Of a stretch of 64,000 nt of DNA, positions 41,322-50,494 are shown piece by piece (position 1 is the first letter of the stretch; each line of letters opens with the position of its first letter). The notes below the pieces were generated by a model. That model saw only the letters and a list, made by a program, of their open reading frames with translations, did not search any database and was not told where the DNA came from. A program made the translations under genes and the position numbers. Source of the stretch: Sphingomonas faeni (GTDB lineage Bacteria > Pseudomonadota > Alphaproteobacteria > Sphingomonadales > Sphingomonadaceae); assembly GCF_023195535.1 (NCBI RefSeq), contig NZ_JALPNF010000006.1:62001-126000 (forward strand). Direction: 5' to 3'.

Positions 41322-42067
41322 TTGGGCACCGGCACCCGGTCGATCGCCTGCGCAAGTTGATCGAGCCAGAGTTCGGGGCCGTCCTCGACGATGGTCGATG
41401 CGCTTTCGAGTACGAAGCTGCCGCGCGCGACGCCCGGATCGCCCGCGGCGAAGATCGTTTTCGGCAGGCGGCCTTCGAGCAATGCGACATCGTCGGGATG
41501 AACGCGGAGCAGTGCGGATTCGGCGGAGTCCGACAGGAGTTCGGCGGCGGTCTCGATCCGGCCGGCAAGGACGTCGGGCGCGATCCCGACTTCGCCAACC
41601 AGTTTCGAAACCAGGAACAGCACGGTCTGGCGGAGTTGGGCGGCGACCCGTTCGCGGTCGATCCGGTCGCCGCCCAGCGCGGTGGCGAGATCGCCGAGCA
41701 ACGCGGTGTCGCGCGCTCCAGCGTCCCGCGCGGCAGCGGCTGCAGCGGCGAGGCCCTCGGCATAACCGGCGGCATGCGCGTCGGCGAGCGGATCGATGAA
41801 CGAGGATTCGCTCACCGGATCGAGCGGATCCCAGCCCGCGGTCGGGTTCACGTCCTTGTCCGCCGGGCTGAAGTGTTTCGGCGCACTCGGCTCCGTGATG
41901 GGTTGCGAGGTGAAGCTCGGCGACGAGAAATTGCTCGTCGGACGCGGTGCCGCACGCTCGCGGATATCCGCTGCGGCGAAGCCGGACGGCGGCGCGAACG
42001 CGCTCGCCAGGATGTGCGCCGTCGTCGTGTGGCGCGACGCGAAGCCCGCGGTGAAGCCGTTAGACAT
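41315..42067 (-). CDS. fliH: FliH-like flagellar assembly protein
   Basis: A 250-aa protein. The N-terminal 80 residues are variable and Pro/Ser-rich. From about 85 it is helical with AHAAGYAEGLAAAAAAARDAG and a C-terminal FliH/HrpE-like domain (LVSKLVGEVGIAPDVLAGRIETA, VHPDDVALLEGRLP). It tethers and regulates FliI. Assigned by fold landmarks and position between fliG and fliI. Confidence 0.85.
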   Translation of the reverse strand: MSNGFTAGFASRHTTTAHILASAFAPPSGFAAADIRERAAPRPTSNFSSPSFTSQPITEPSAPKHFSPADKDVNPTAGWDPLDPVSESSFIDPLADAHAAGYAEGLAAAAAAARDAGARDTALLGDLATALGGDRIDRERVAAQLRQTVLFLVSKLVGEVGIAPDVLAGRIETAAELLSDSAESALLRVHPDDVALLEGRLPKTIFAAGDPGVARGSFVLESASTIVEDGPELWLDQLAQAIDRVPVPKC

Positions 42068-43070
42068 AATCGTCTTCGCCCCCGCCCATCTGGATCGTGC
42101 CGTCCTTCGCCAGCCCGCGCGCGATCGCGATCATCGCCTTTTGCGCTTCGAGCACTTCGGCGAGCTTCATCGGCCCGCGTGCTTCCATCTCGTCGCGGAT
42201 GCCGTCGGCGGCGCGCGCCGACATGCAGCCGAGGAAACGGTTGCGGATCGTCTCGTCGACGCCTTTCAGCGACTTGGTCAGGATCTCGCTGTCGACGTTG
42301 CGGATCAGCGTGCCCAGATTCTTGTCGTCGAGCTCCAGCAGATTGTCGAAGACGAACATCGCCTCCTCGATCGCCTTCGCTACGTCGCGATCGATCTTGA
42401 ACAGTTTCGGCATCACCCGCTGTTCGGTCGCTTTGCGCGCACCGGAGAGAATCTTCGCCGCCTCGCGTGTGCCACCCAGCGTGACGCCAGCGCCGGTCGA
42501 CCCTGTGCTGGTGCGGTTGGCGAGCAGCGTGCGCAGCGTATCGACGGCTTCGGGCGTGATCGGCCCGAGTCGCGCGATGCGGTGGAGGATGTCGGGCTGG
42601 ACCGCATCGGGCAGCAGTTCGAGGACCTGGCCGCCGACCGACGCATCGAGGTTGGCGATCAGCACCGCGGCGATCTGCGGATGCTCCTTCTCGATCATCG
42701 CCGCGATCTCGGGCGCGTCGAGCCAGTCGAGCAGTTCGAGTTCGCACGCAGCTTCTGCCGGCGTGATCCGCGCGAGTACGCTCTCCGCCTTTTCACGGCC
42801 CAGAGCGCGGTTCATCACCGCCTCGATCTTGGGCCGCGGGTCGAAACCGATCGCGGTCCGCTCGCGGGCGCGGTCGACGAAATCGTCGAGCACGTCCTCG
42901 ACTTCCTGCTCCGACACGTCGGCGACCTTGAACATCGCCGCGCCGAGCTGTCGCACCTCTTCGGGTTCGAGCTTCTGGAGGATGGCCGCGGCCTCCTCCT
43001 CGCCGACCAGCATCATCAGCACCGCGGCGCGCTCGACGCCGGTATAGGTGCGAAGCGCAACCTCGCTCAC
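42060..43070 (-). CDS. fliG: FliG, flagellar motor switch protein
   Basis: A 336-aa protein with FliG N (about 5-110; GVERAAVLMMLVGEEEAAAIL), middle (EHPQIAAVLIANLD near 150, the EHPQ motif) and C domains (FVFDNLLELDDKNLGTLIRNVDSEIL, with charged residues that face MotA). It links the MS-ring to the C-ring and generates torque. It overlaps fliF by four bases and fliH by eight. Confidence 0.95.
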   Translation of the reverse strand: MSEVALRTYTGVERAAVLMMLVGEEEAAAILQKLEPEEVRQLGAAMFKVADVSEQEVEDVLDDFVDRARERTAIGFDPRPKIEAVMNRALGREKAESVLARITPAEAACELELLDWLDAPEIAAMIEKEHPQIAAVLIANLDASVGGQVLELLPDAVQPDILHRIARLGPITPEAVDTLRTLLANRTSTGSTGAGVTLGGTREAAKILSGARKATEQRVMPKLFKIDRDVAKAIEEAMFVFDNLLELDDKNLGTLIRNVDSEILTKSLKGVDETIRNRFLGCMSARAADGIRDEMEARGPMKLAEVLEAQKAMIAIARGLAKDGTIQMGGGEDDYV

Positions 43071-44752
43071 TTCGCGTCCGCCTTGATCATGTCGCGCACG
43101 GCGAGCGCAGCGCGCGTAGGATTGTCGCGGGTGAAGCCGCGGACCGCGCCGATCCGGTCGTCATAGCCACGCGTGTTCTCGAGCTGGTCGAGGCTGACGG
43201 GGGCGGCCACGCCTATCCCGGCGGGTGCGCCCTCGCCATCGAGTTCGCCGATCGGCTGGCCAAACGCGGGACGCGTCGTGGCATCCTCGCGCTTCTTCAT
43301 CAGCGCCTTGGCGATCGGGCGGACGCCGAGCAACAGCACCAGCAGCGCGATCACGATCGCGGTGCCGTTGCGGGCGAGTACCGGCAGCCAGGCATTGTCG
43401 TACCAGGCAGGGCCAGCGGCGGCATCGGTGGCGCCGGCGAACTTGCGGCTGATGACCGTGACGTTGTCGTTGCGCGCCTGATCGAAGCCGACCGCGCTCT
43501 TCACGAGATCGCTGATCTGGTTGATCTCCATCGCGGTGCGACGGCCCTTTTCGGGATCGCGCAGGAGCACGGCGACCGAGAGGCGCTTGACCCCGCCCGG
43601 CGTGGCGCGCGTCACCGACACTTCGCGGCCGAGGTCGTAGGCGCGCTGATATTGGTCGGACTGCTTCATCGCATCGGGGGCGGGGCCCCCGGCGACCGGC
43701 TGCGCGACGGGCGTGCCGGGATTGCCGGTGGCAGGCTGTGGCGCCGACAGCGTGCTGGCAGCGGGCGGGGTGTTGCTCAGCACACCCGGAATACCGCCTG
43801 GAGCAGCGCCTGCGCCGTCCTTCTGGTTGCCGGTCCAGTTGCCCGTCTCGGCGCGCAGCACGCCCTGCTTTTCATAGCTCTCGCGCGTCGCCTGGCTCTC
43901 GTCGAGATTGACGTCGGCCTGGACCTCGGCGGTGAAATTGCCTGCACCGACCAGTGGCGTGAGAAGCGCGATCAACTGGGTGCGATACTTGTCCTCGATC
44001 CGGCGCTGGATATCGATCCGCGCGTCGCTCGCGGCGCCCGCGCCGTCGTTGCCGCCGGCCTTGGTGAGCAGCGCGCCCATCTGGTCGACGATCGTCACGG
44101 CCTCGGGTTTCATGCCCGGCACTGACGAGGCGACGAGATTGATGATCGAGCTGACCTGCGCATCGCTCAGCGAACGCCCGCCTTGAAGCTTCAGGATGAC
44201 CGACGCCGATGGCGCCGCGTTATCGCGGACGAACACCGACGCTTCCGGCATGGCGAGATGCACGCGCGCCTCGGCGACCGCATCGATTTCCTCGATCGAC
44301 TTGGCCATCTCGGACTCGCGCGCCTGGCGGAGGCGTTCGCCTTCAACCGCACGCGAAACGCCCATCGGCAACTGGTCGAGGATCGCATAACCGCCGGGCG
44401 CCGCCTTCGGCAGGCCCTGGCCCGCCAGCAGCATCTTCGCGCGGCTGTAATCGTCCTCGCCGACCGTCAGCGCGCCGGTGCCTTCGTCGATATGGCTCTT
44501 GATGTTCGCGGTGGTCAGCGCCGACGTCACCGCGGCCTTGTCCGAATCCGGCAGGCCGCTGAACAGCGTCTTCTGCGGCGGCGTCGACAGGCTCATCCAC
44601 GCCAGCGCGGCGGCGGCGATCAGGCCGACCATCAGCGCCATCGGCAGCGAGCGGCGGACGGCCGGCTGCGCGAACACGCCCTTGATCTGCTGGAGGGGGT
44701 TGGCGAACCGTTCGGTCGCGCCGGATGAAGCGGGGATGAGTGCGGTGCTCAT
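43067..44752 (-). CDS. fliF: FliF, flagellar MS-ring protein
   Basis: A 561-aa protein. Two membrane helices (about 35-55 and 450-470) flank a periplasmic YscJ/FliF domain (LFSGLPDSDKAAVTSALTTANI, LPMGVSRAVEGERLRQARESEMAKSIEEIDAV) and a Pro/Ala-rich loop. The C-terminal tail (GAVRGFTRDNPTRAALAVRDMIKAD) binds FliG. It starts one base after the fliE stop. Confidence 0.95.
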   Translation of the reverse strand: MSTALIPASSGATERFANPLQQIKGVFAQPAVRRSLPMALMVGLIAAAALAWMSLSTPPQKTLFSGLPDSDKAAVTSALTTANIKSHIDEGTGALTVGEDDYSRAKMLLAGQGLPKAAPGGYAILDQLPMGVSRAVEGERLRQARESEMAKSIEEIDAVAEARVHLAMPEASVFVRDNAAPSASVILKLQGGRSLSDAQVSSIINLVASSVPGMKPEAVTIVDQMGALLTKAGGNDGAGAASDARIDIQRRIEDKYRTQLIALLTPLVGAGNFTAEVQADVNLDESQATRESYEKQGVLRAETGNWTGNQKDGAGAAPGGIPGVLSNTPPAASTLSAPQPATGNPGTPVAQPVAGGPAPDAMKQSDQYQRAYDLGREVSVTRATPGGVKRLSVAVLLRDPEKGRRTAMEINQISDLVKSAVGFDQARNDNVTVISRKFAGATDAAAGPAWYDNAWLPVLARNGTAIVIALLVLLLGVRPIAKALMKKREDATTRPAFGQPIGELDGEGAPAGIGVAAPVSLDQLENTRGYDDRIGAVRGFTRDNPTRAALAVRDMIKADAK

Positions 44753-44753
44753 G

Positions 44754-45116
44754 TCAGACCGGCATGCTCATGATATCCTTGTAGGCGGACAGCAGCTTGT
44801 TGCGGACCTGCAACGTCGCCTCGAACCCGACCGACGCCTGCTGGCGGGCGAGCATCACTTTCGCGATGTCGACCGTCTCGCCGCGCTCATAGCTTTCGCT
44901 GAGCTTGGCGGCCTGGGTCTGGCCGTCGTTGACGCTTTTCAGCGCGGTTTCCATCGTGTCGGCAAAGCTGGTCGGCTTGACCGTCTCGGTCGGCGCGACG
45001 GTCGCGCTCGCCCCGGCACGCGAAAGCGCCTGGTTGCGTTCGAGGATCTGCGAGCGCAGCGCCATGACGCGGTCGACGCTCATCGCGCCGCCGCCGATTC
45101 CGGACACGCCGCTCAT
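44754..45116 (-). CDS. fliE: FliE, flagellar hook-basal body protein
   Basis: A 120-aa secreted export-gate/rod junction protein with the C-terminal FliE core: SFADTMETALKSVNDGQTQAAKLSESYERGETVDIAKVMLARQQASVGFEATLQVRNKLLSAYKDIM (landmarks SYERGE, VMLARQ, RNKLLSAYKDIM). The start at 45116 overlaps the flbD stop by four bases. Confidence 0.94.
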   Translation of the reverse strand: MSGVSGIGGGAMSVDRVMALRSQILERNQALSRAGASATVAPTETVKPTSFADTMETALKSVNDGQTQAAKLSESYERGETVDIAKVMLARQQASVGFEATLQVRNKLLSAYKDIMSMPV

Positions 45117-46429
45117 GCCGAGGCGGCCCAGTTATGGGCGCTTCCCCAGTTCTGAGCGTTGCCGATGTCGTCGCCCTGCTCGCGTGCCTTGGCGAGGCGA
45201 TAGCGTAGCGTGCGTTCGGAAATGCCGAGGCGTTTCGCGGTCTCGATCCGGCTGCCGTTGCAGGCCTTGAGCGTTTCGCGGATCGCGGCGAACTCGCTCA
45301 TCTGGACGATGTTTCCGAGAGTTTCGGGTTCGTTCGGCGCCACGGGTGCGATCGACGCGACTGGTGCACTCCGCTGGAACGTCATCGACACGGGGCGATC
45401 GAACACGATGTGGTTCGCCTCGATCGTGTCGCCGCCGCAGAACAGCAGCGCGCGTTGGATCACGTTTTCCAGCTCGCGGACGTTGCCGGGCCAGTCGTGC
45501 AGCATCAGTTGCTCGATCGCCGCATGGCTCGGCCAGGGAATGACGTTGCGGTTGCCGGCGTGACGCAGGATCAGCGTCGCGGCGAGCGCGGGGATGTCCT
45601 GCGGGCGCTCGGCCAGCGACTTGGTCGCGAGCGGGAACACCGCGAGGCGGTAATAGAGATCGGCGCGGAACCGGCCGGCGGCGACTTCGGCGTGGAGATC
45701 GCGGTTGGCGCAGGCGATGACGCGGACGTCGATCGACTGCGGCACCGAGGCGCCGAGCGGCACGACCTCGCGCTCCTGCAAGACGCGGAGCAGTTTCGCC
45801 TGAAGCTGCAGCGGCATCTCGGCGATTTCGTCCAGCAAAATCGTGCCGCCGTTTGCCGCGCGGAAGAACCCGTCGCCGCCCGACGACGCGCCGGTGAACG
45901 CGCCCTTCTGGTGACCGAACAGCAGCGCCTCGAGCATCGATTCGGGCAGCGCGGCGCAGTTGATCGCGATGAACGGCTTGTCCTTGCGCGCGGAGCCGTT
46001 GTGGATGGCACGGGCCAGGACTTCCTTGCCGGTGCCGGTCGGGCCGTTGATCAGCACGGTGATGTCGGCGGCGGCGACGCGCTCCGCGAGGGCGAGCAGC
46101 GCGAGCGATTCCGGGTCCGCGGCGGTCGGCATGTCCGGGCCGCCGATCAGGGCGCGGGCGAAGCCGTTGCCGACCGCGGTATCTTCTGCGGCAAAGCTGA
46201 TCCGGGCTGGCGCACCGCCTCGCGACGGGGTCACTTTGCGACCCGTGCATCCGATCACCACGGTGCGGGCAGGGGCCGTGATGCCCTCGCCGTCAGCGAC
46301 CAGAAACAGGTCGTCCGCACTCGGCTGTGCCGTCTCGAACGAGCCTACGCCGAACCCCTGCGCGCGCAGCGACGAGACGAGCGCATATTTCCGCGAAGTG
46401 ACTGCGGCTGACGGAAAAATCGAACGCAT
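45113..46429 (-). CDS. flbD: FlbD-like sigma-54-dependent flagellar regulator
   Basis: A 438-aa AAA+ activator. Residues 1-100 do not form a recognisable receiver with phospho-acceptor Asp. The AAA+ domain has Walker A NGPTGTGKE (129-136), GAFTGA (176-181, sigma-54 contact) and GTILLDEIAEM. A C-terminal Fis-type HTH follows (IRETLKACNGSRIETAKRLGISERTLRYRLAKA). Caulobacter FlbD also lacks normal phosphorylation control. The start at 46429 follows GGGGGA. The frame is open upstream to 46570 but lacks conserved sequence. It heads the flagellar operon. Confidence 0.9.
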   Translation of the reverse strand: MRSIFPSAAVTSRKYALVSSLRAQGFGVGSFETAQPSADDLFLVADGEGITAPARTVVIGCTGRKVTPSRGGAPARISFAAEDTAVGNGFARALIGGPDMPTAADPESLALLALAERVAAADITVLINGPTGTGKEVLARAIHNGSARKDKPFIAINCAALPESMLEALLFGHQKGAFTGASSGGDGFFRAANGGTILLDEIAEMPLQLQAKLLRVLQEREVVPLGASVPQSIDVRVIACANRDLHAEVAAGRFRADLYYRLAVFPLATKSLAERPQDIPALAATLILRHAGNRNVIPWPSHAAIEQLMLHDWPGNVRELENVIQRALLFCGGDTIEANHIVFDRPVSMTFQRSAPVASIAPVAPNEPETLGNIVQMSEFAAIRETLKACNGSRIETAKRLGISERTLRYRLAKAREQGDDIGNAQNWGSAHNWAASA

Positions 46430-46470
46430 GGTGTTCCCCCTGGACGATTCGAGACTTGCGCCAAGGTTGG

Positions 46471-46485
46471 TAAACTTGTGGTTAA
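46471..46485 (-). promoter_or_regulatory. Candidate CtrA box upstream of flbD
   Basis: On the minus strand TTAA-CCACAAG-TTTA, against the alphaproteobacterial CtrA consensus TTAA-N7-TTAA (seven of eight fixed bases), about 42 bases before the flbD ATG. CtrA is known to control early flagellar genes in Caulobacter. Its action here is inference. Confidence 0.4.
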
Positions 46486-46608
46486 ACGCTGCCGCCCGCC
46501 GGCAAATTTTGTCCGGGCGCGTCCGCATGGACACACACGGTCGCGTTCGCGCGCGCGAGCACGCCTGCACCGGTGTGCGAGCCCGTGCGCGAGGGGCGAT
46601 TTTTTAAT

Positions 46609-46635
46609 TTAAGTCGGCGCGAAGGCGGCCGTTAC
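46609..46635 (+). promoter_or_regulatory. Sigma-28 (FliA)-like promoter of flagellin
   Basis: TTAAGTCG (46609-46616), 11-bp spacer, GCCGTTAC (46628-46635). The consensus is TAAAGTTT-N11-GCCGATAA. The start would leave a leader of about 65 bases before the flagellin ATG at 46707. The fliD promoter has the same layout. Confidence 0.55.
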
Positions 46636-46706
46636 TCATCTCGACGGCACGGGGTTTTCGCCATGGGGGCGGCGCGGATCGTCGGAACATATACGGAGAT
46701 TTCGCA

Positions 46707-47534
46707 ATGACTGTCATCGGTACCAACATCTCGGCTATGCGCGCCTCGAACGCCTCGAACGCTGCCAGCAGCGCTCTTGCAACCTCGATGGAGCGCCTGT
46801 CGACCGGCAAGAGCATCAATTCGGCGAAGGACAACGCAGCCGGTCTCGCTATCTCGACGTCGATGTCGTCGCAGATCAAGGGCATGAGCCAGGGCATCCG
46901 CAACGCCAACGACGGCATCTCGATGGCGCAGACCGCCGAAGGCGCGCTCGACGAGGTCACCAATAACCTGCAGCGCGTGCGCGAACTCGCGGTCCAGTCG
47001 TCGAGCGGCACGTACAGCGCCGAGGACAAGGTCAATATCCAGGCAGAAGTCACCGCACTGACCGCGCAGATCACGAGCACGCTGGCCAATACGAAGTTCA
47101 ACGGCAACAAGCTGTTCGACGGTAGCACGGGTACGGCCGGTGTCGTCACGATCCAGGCCGGAGCCAACATCGAAGACAAGGTCAGCCTGACGCTGCCTTC
47201 GCTGGTTGCCGATGCGACGATCACGGCGGCGACCGCACTCGACCTGGGTACGGCGACGGACAATTCGTCGATCACCACGGTCGATGCCGCGCTGGAGACG
47301 ATCAACACGGCACGTGCCGGTCTGGGTGCCGCACAGAACCAGCTCCAGTCGGCAGTCAACAACCTGACCTCGAACTCGACCAACCTGTCGGACGCCAAGA
47401 GCCGTATCGAGGACACCGATTTCTCGTCCGAGACGACCGCGCTCGCCAAGGCGCAGATCCTGAGCCAGGCATCGACCGCGATGCTGAGCCAGGCGAACCA
47501 GAGCCAGCAGAGCGTCCTGAAGCTGCTTCAGTAA
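46707..47534 (+). CDS. fliC: Flagellin
   Basis: A 275-aa filament subunit of the short alphaproteobacterial type. The N-terminal D0/D1 domain begins MTVIGTNISAMRASNASNAA with LSTGKSINSAKDNAAGLAIS. The C-terminal domain ends QILSQASTAMLSQANQSQQSVLKLLQ (landmarks LSQANQS, LLQ). The central variable domain is about 100 residues. It is divergent from flbD, with a sigma-28-like promoter before it and a UUCG-loop terminator after it, so it is a monocistronic late gene. Confidence 0.97.
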   Translation: MTVIGTNISAMRASNASNAASSALATSMERLSTGKSINSAKDNAAGLAISTSMSSQIKGMSQGIRNANDGISMAQTAEGALDEVTNNLQRVRELAVQSSSGTYSAEDKVNIQAEVTALTAQITSTLANTKFNGNKLFDGSTGTAGVVTIQAGANIEDKVSLTLPSLVADATITAATALDLGTATDNSSITTVDAALETINTARAGLGAAQNQLQSAVNNLTSNSTNLSDAKSRIEDTDFSSETTALAKAQILSQASTAMLSQANQSQQSVLKLLQ

Positions 47535-47615
47535 TCCGAGCCCCGGCATCGGCATCGCCCCCCAAAGGATGACGATGCCGATCGGATCCGCTGCACGCGT
47601 TGCAAGCGGTACGTA

Positions 47616-47646
47616 GACCCCGGCAGCTTCGGCTGTCGGGGTCTTT
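47616..47646 (+). terminator. Rho-independent terminator of flagellin
   Basis: GACCCCGGCAGC (47616-47627) pairs with GCTGTCGGGGTC (47632-47643) around a TTCG tetraloop, then TTTCC. Strong 12-bp stem with one G-T pair. Confidence 0.85.
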
Positions 47647-47730
47647 CCGTGGCACCGACGATCCGCGCCTTGGGCGGCCAGCTTGGGGCGATGTCGCCAA
47701 GCCCTGCATTATCGCGCTACACTCGCCGGC

Positions 47731-48522
47731 ATGACCATCAGAATCGGTATTGGCGGCTGGACCTACGAGCCGTGGCGCGGGACCTTCTATCCCGAGAAAT
47801 GGCCGCAGAAGCGCGAGCTCGACTATGCCGCCGAACGCGTCACCGCGATCGAGATCAACGGCACCTATTACGGCAGCCAGAAGCCCGCGACCTTCGCGTC
47901 CTGGGCCAAGGCGGTACCCGACGGCTTCGTCTTCGCGCTGAAGGCCTCGCGCTACTGCACCAACCGGAAGGTGCTGGCGGAGGCGGGGGAGTCGATCGCG
48001 AAGTTTACCGGGCAGGGGATCGTCGAACTGGGCGACCGGCTCGGGCCGATCCTGTGGCAGTTCATGGCCACCAAGAAATTCGACGCCGACGACTTCGCCG
48101 CGTTCCTGAAACTGCTGCCCGCCAAGCAGGACGGTCTGGCGCTGCGCCACGCGATCCAGGTCCGGCACGAAAGTTTCGCGGTGCCCGAATTCGTCGCGAT
48201 GTGCCGCGATGCCGGCGTCGCGATCGTGTTCGCCCAGTCCGCCGAATACCCCGCGATCGCCGATGTCACCGGCGATTTCGTCTATGCCCGGCTGGAGGAT
48301 GCCGAGGAGCGTTTCGTCGCCGGCTACGCCCCGAACGCGCTCGACGACTGGGCCGCCAAGGCGAAGACCTGGGCGGCGGGCGACCGGCCGGGCGGGTTGC
48401 CCTATGTCGATGACACCGCCCCGGCGAAGACCCCCCGCGAGACGTTCGTCTTCTTCATCAACGGCGCCAAGGTCCGCGCGCCCCACGCGGCAATGGCGCT
48501 GATCGAGCGTGTAGCCGGTTGA
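47731..48522 (+). CDS. DUF72 domain-containing protein
   Basis: A 263-aa TIM-barrel-like protein with the DUF72 opening IRIGIGGWTYEPWRGTFYPEKW, AIEINGTYYGSQKPATFASWAKAVPDGF and LGPILWQF. It is also called YecE. Function unknown. The start at 47731 is the conserved one, and codons back to 47683 are in frame but not conserved. It is a single gene between the flagellin terminator and a short minus-strand ORF. Confidence 0.9.
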   Translation: MTIRIGIGGWTYEPWRGTFYPEKWPQKRELDYAAERVTAIEINGTYYGSQKPATFASWAKAVPDGFVFALKASRYCTNRKVLAEAGESIAKFTGQGIVELGDRLGPILWQFMATKKFDADDFAAFLKLLPAKQDGLALRHAIQVRHESFAVPEFVAMCRDAGVAIVFAQSAEYPAIADVTGDFVYARLEDAEERFVAGYAPNALDDWAAKAKTWAAGDRPGGLPYVDDTAPAKTPRETFVFFINGAKVRAPHAAMALIERVAG

Positions 48523-48576
48523 TTTGGTCCCGTTGGCAGCGAGTGTATCGTCGCGCGTGATCCCGGCGATATCGCG

Positions 48577-48741
48577 CTAGAGTCTTCCCAGCAGGATCAC
48601 GGCGATCTGTTCCCTGTACAGTGCGGCAAGGCTGAGATGCATTTCCATCACCTGCGCGGTCAGCGCCAGGGTGGCGAGCTGGATATGGCGCCCATGCCAG
48701 AGTTCTAGGTCCTTGGGACTGCGGGGCATGACCGGGTTCAT
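48577..48741 (-). CDS. Small hypothetical protein, 54 aa
   Basis: An uninterrupted minus-strand ORF from ATG 48741 to TAG, in a gap otherwise without genes. The protein starts MNPVMPRSPKDLELWHGRHI and ends YREQIAVILLGRL. It looks like a helical hairpin with many Leu and Met and no signal. Good third-position GC and amino-acid composition suggest it is real. No family recognised. Confidence 0.55.
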   Translation of the reverse strand: MNPVMPRSPKDLELWHGRHIQLATLALTAQVMEMHLSLAALYREQIAVILLGRL

Positions 48742-48840
48742 GGGCGCAGGTTGGGCTCGGCGGGTTAATCTCGTGCTAGCAAGTCGCCAGCAATGATAAC
48801 AACTTAGATCAACACCACACCCGAAACGACGTTTGCCCGC

Positions 48841-50487
48841 TTATATGCCGGCAGCGCCCTCGTCCGGCGTCGTCGTTTCCACGACCGGCGGCGGGATAAC
48901 CACGGGCGCCGGCTGCGGCTGGCCCGCCTGGCCAATCAGTGCGGTGTTCTCGATCACGTCGAGCGCCTGGCGTGCGGTGACGTAGCGCCGCGCGGCGTCC
49001 ATCCAGTTGCTGGCCTGCGCCGCACCCGGCAAGCGCGCGACCTCGGCCCGTGCCGCCTCGACCTGGCCCGCTTCGAGCAACCGGCGCACGCGTGCGAGGC
49101 GGTCGGCGGGCATGGGCGAGGGCGTGCCGGCCTTGCGCAAAACTACCAGCGAATCGATCTGGTGCTGGATCGTGTCGAGCCAGCCTTCGCCGGTTGAGGT
49201 CGTGATGTCGGGCGCGATCGTGTCGAGGCCCTGGCGCAAATCCTCCAGCGTCACCGGCTGGCGCGCGGCCTGGATCAGCAGCATCGTCGCGCGCGGCTGG
49301 GCCTGGCCGAAGCGCAGCCGCAACTGCTCCTCGAGATAGCCGAGCCCGACCCCGCGATCGAGCGCGCGGCGGGCGGCGAACGCGACCATCAGCCCTTCCG
49401 CACGCGTCGCCTGTCCGCCGGCCGCACTGGCATCCGTCGTGATCGCCGCGGTGCGCGCCTCGAGCGCGGCCAATTGCGCCGCCAGCGTCGCCTCGCGCGT
49501 CGCCAGCACCGCGGTATCGACCGGCGCGGCCGCCTGCGGCTCGCCGTCGGGGCCCAGCGGCTGCGACGGGATATAGCCGGTCGCGGACGCCGAAGCCTTT
49601 TGCTGCGCCGTCGTCGCGGCGGCGGTGGAACGGGTGAAACCGAACCACGGCACGGTCTTGGCCGCATACGCCATCAGCGCGAGGCCGGCGATGAACGCAA
49701 GGCCCACCAGCGCAAGGATGACACCCATTCTAGGTCCGCGTGCCCGTGGGCGATCGGTCGGCACGTAGTCGCTCATGGCGTGCTTATCCCCGCCGCGCGC
49801 GCGCTGGTCAATCGCGCGCGTGTTCGCGGACGCAGCGGCCATCGCGACGACCGCCGAATCGCTCGGTTCGGGGGCAATCGCGACTTCGCCCCAGCCCGTC
49901 CCGGCCGCGTCGCCGACCGCCCGGCTGATCGCGACCAGCGCGATGCGGGAGCGATCCGCGCCTGCCCCATCGACCAGCTCGGCCAGCCGCGCGGCGGCGC
50001 GCGCGGAATGCACCAGGACCAGCGCATCCTCGAACGACCGCGCGACGTCCGCCGGCACCGGGACGGCCTCGCTCGCATAGACGGTGACCGCCTCGACGCC
50101 GTCCTGGGTCGGCGCCTGTTCGCGCCCGGCAAGATGCAGCAACCGCGCGAAACCCCGATCCCGCGCCTCGGCCACCACCGCGCGCGCATCCTCGCCGCCC
50201 GTCACCGCGACCGCGAACCCGGCCCCGCTCGCCGCCGCCGCCGTCGCCGCGCCGACCGCGACCACCGGCAACCGCCTGAAAAGGCCCAGCCCCGCGCCAC
50301 CATGCCGCACCGCGTTCGCACTCGTCAGCAACAGCCCGTCGAACCCGGTGGGATTGGGCGGCGTCCAATAGACCGGCACCACCGCGAACAGCGGAACCTG
50401 CCGCACCTCCAGCCCGCGCGCGCGCAAGGCATCGGCGGTGCGCGTGTTGCCCGGTTCCGGCCGCAGCACCACGACCATGCGGGTCAT
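48841..50487 (-). CDS. hemD: Uroporphyrinogen-III synthase fused to a HemX/mitofilin-like membrane domain
   Basis: One ORF of 548 codons. Residues 1-230 are Hem[45 protein letters not shown], which closes hydroxymethylbilane to uroporphyrinogen III. From about 238 ([10 protein letters not shown]) a second part begins: a membrane helix (about 255-275), then a Ala/Gln-rich helical periplasmic region (about 320-520) like COG4223/HemX. No stop separates them, so either a true fusion or an internal start at 49776 yields both. It lies seven bases after hemC. Confidence 0.82.
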   Translation of the reverse strand: MTRMVVVLRPEPGNTRTADALRARGLEVRQVPLFAVVPVYWTPPNPTGFDGLLLTSANAVRHGGAGLGLFRRLPVVAVGAATAAAASGAGFAVAVTGGEDARAVVAEARDRGFARLLHLAGREQAPTQDGVEAVTVYASEAVPVPADVARSFEDALVLVHSARAAARLAELVDGAGADRSRIALVAISRAVGDAAGTGWGEVAIAPEPSDSAVVAMAAASANTRAIDQRARGGDKHAMSDYVPTDRPRARGPRMGVILALVGLAFIAGLALMAYAAKTVPWFGFTRSTAAATTAQQKASASATGYIPSQPLGPDGEPQAAAPVDTAVLATREATLAAQLAALEARTAAITTDASAAGGQATRAEGLMVAFAARRALDRGVGLGYLEEQLRLRFGQAQPRATMLLIQAARQPVTLEDLRQGLDTIAPDITTSTGEGWLDTIQHQIDSLVVLRKAGTPSPMPADRLARVRRLLEAGQVEAARAEVARLPGAAQASNWMDAARRYVTARQALDVIENTALIGQAGQPQPAPVVIPPPVVETTTPDEGAAGI

Positions 50488-50494
50488 CGGGGCT

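Noticed and set aside
39897..41360. 487-codon plus-strand frame opposite fliI
   Set aside because: Same reason: fliI on the other strand has all ATPase motifs.
46503..46517. CGGACAAAATTTGC on the minus strand as a sigma-54 promoter of flbD
   Set aside because: The GG-to-GC spacing is one base short and the -24 element is poor.
46655..46675. Sigma-54-like GGCACG...TTTTCGC upstream of flagellin
   Set aside because: The GG and GC elements are 12 bases apart instead of 10, and the TTGC core is absent. The sigma-28-like site upstream fits better.
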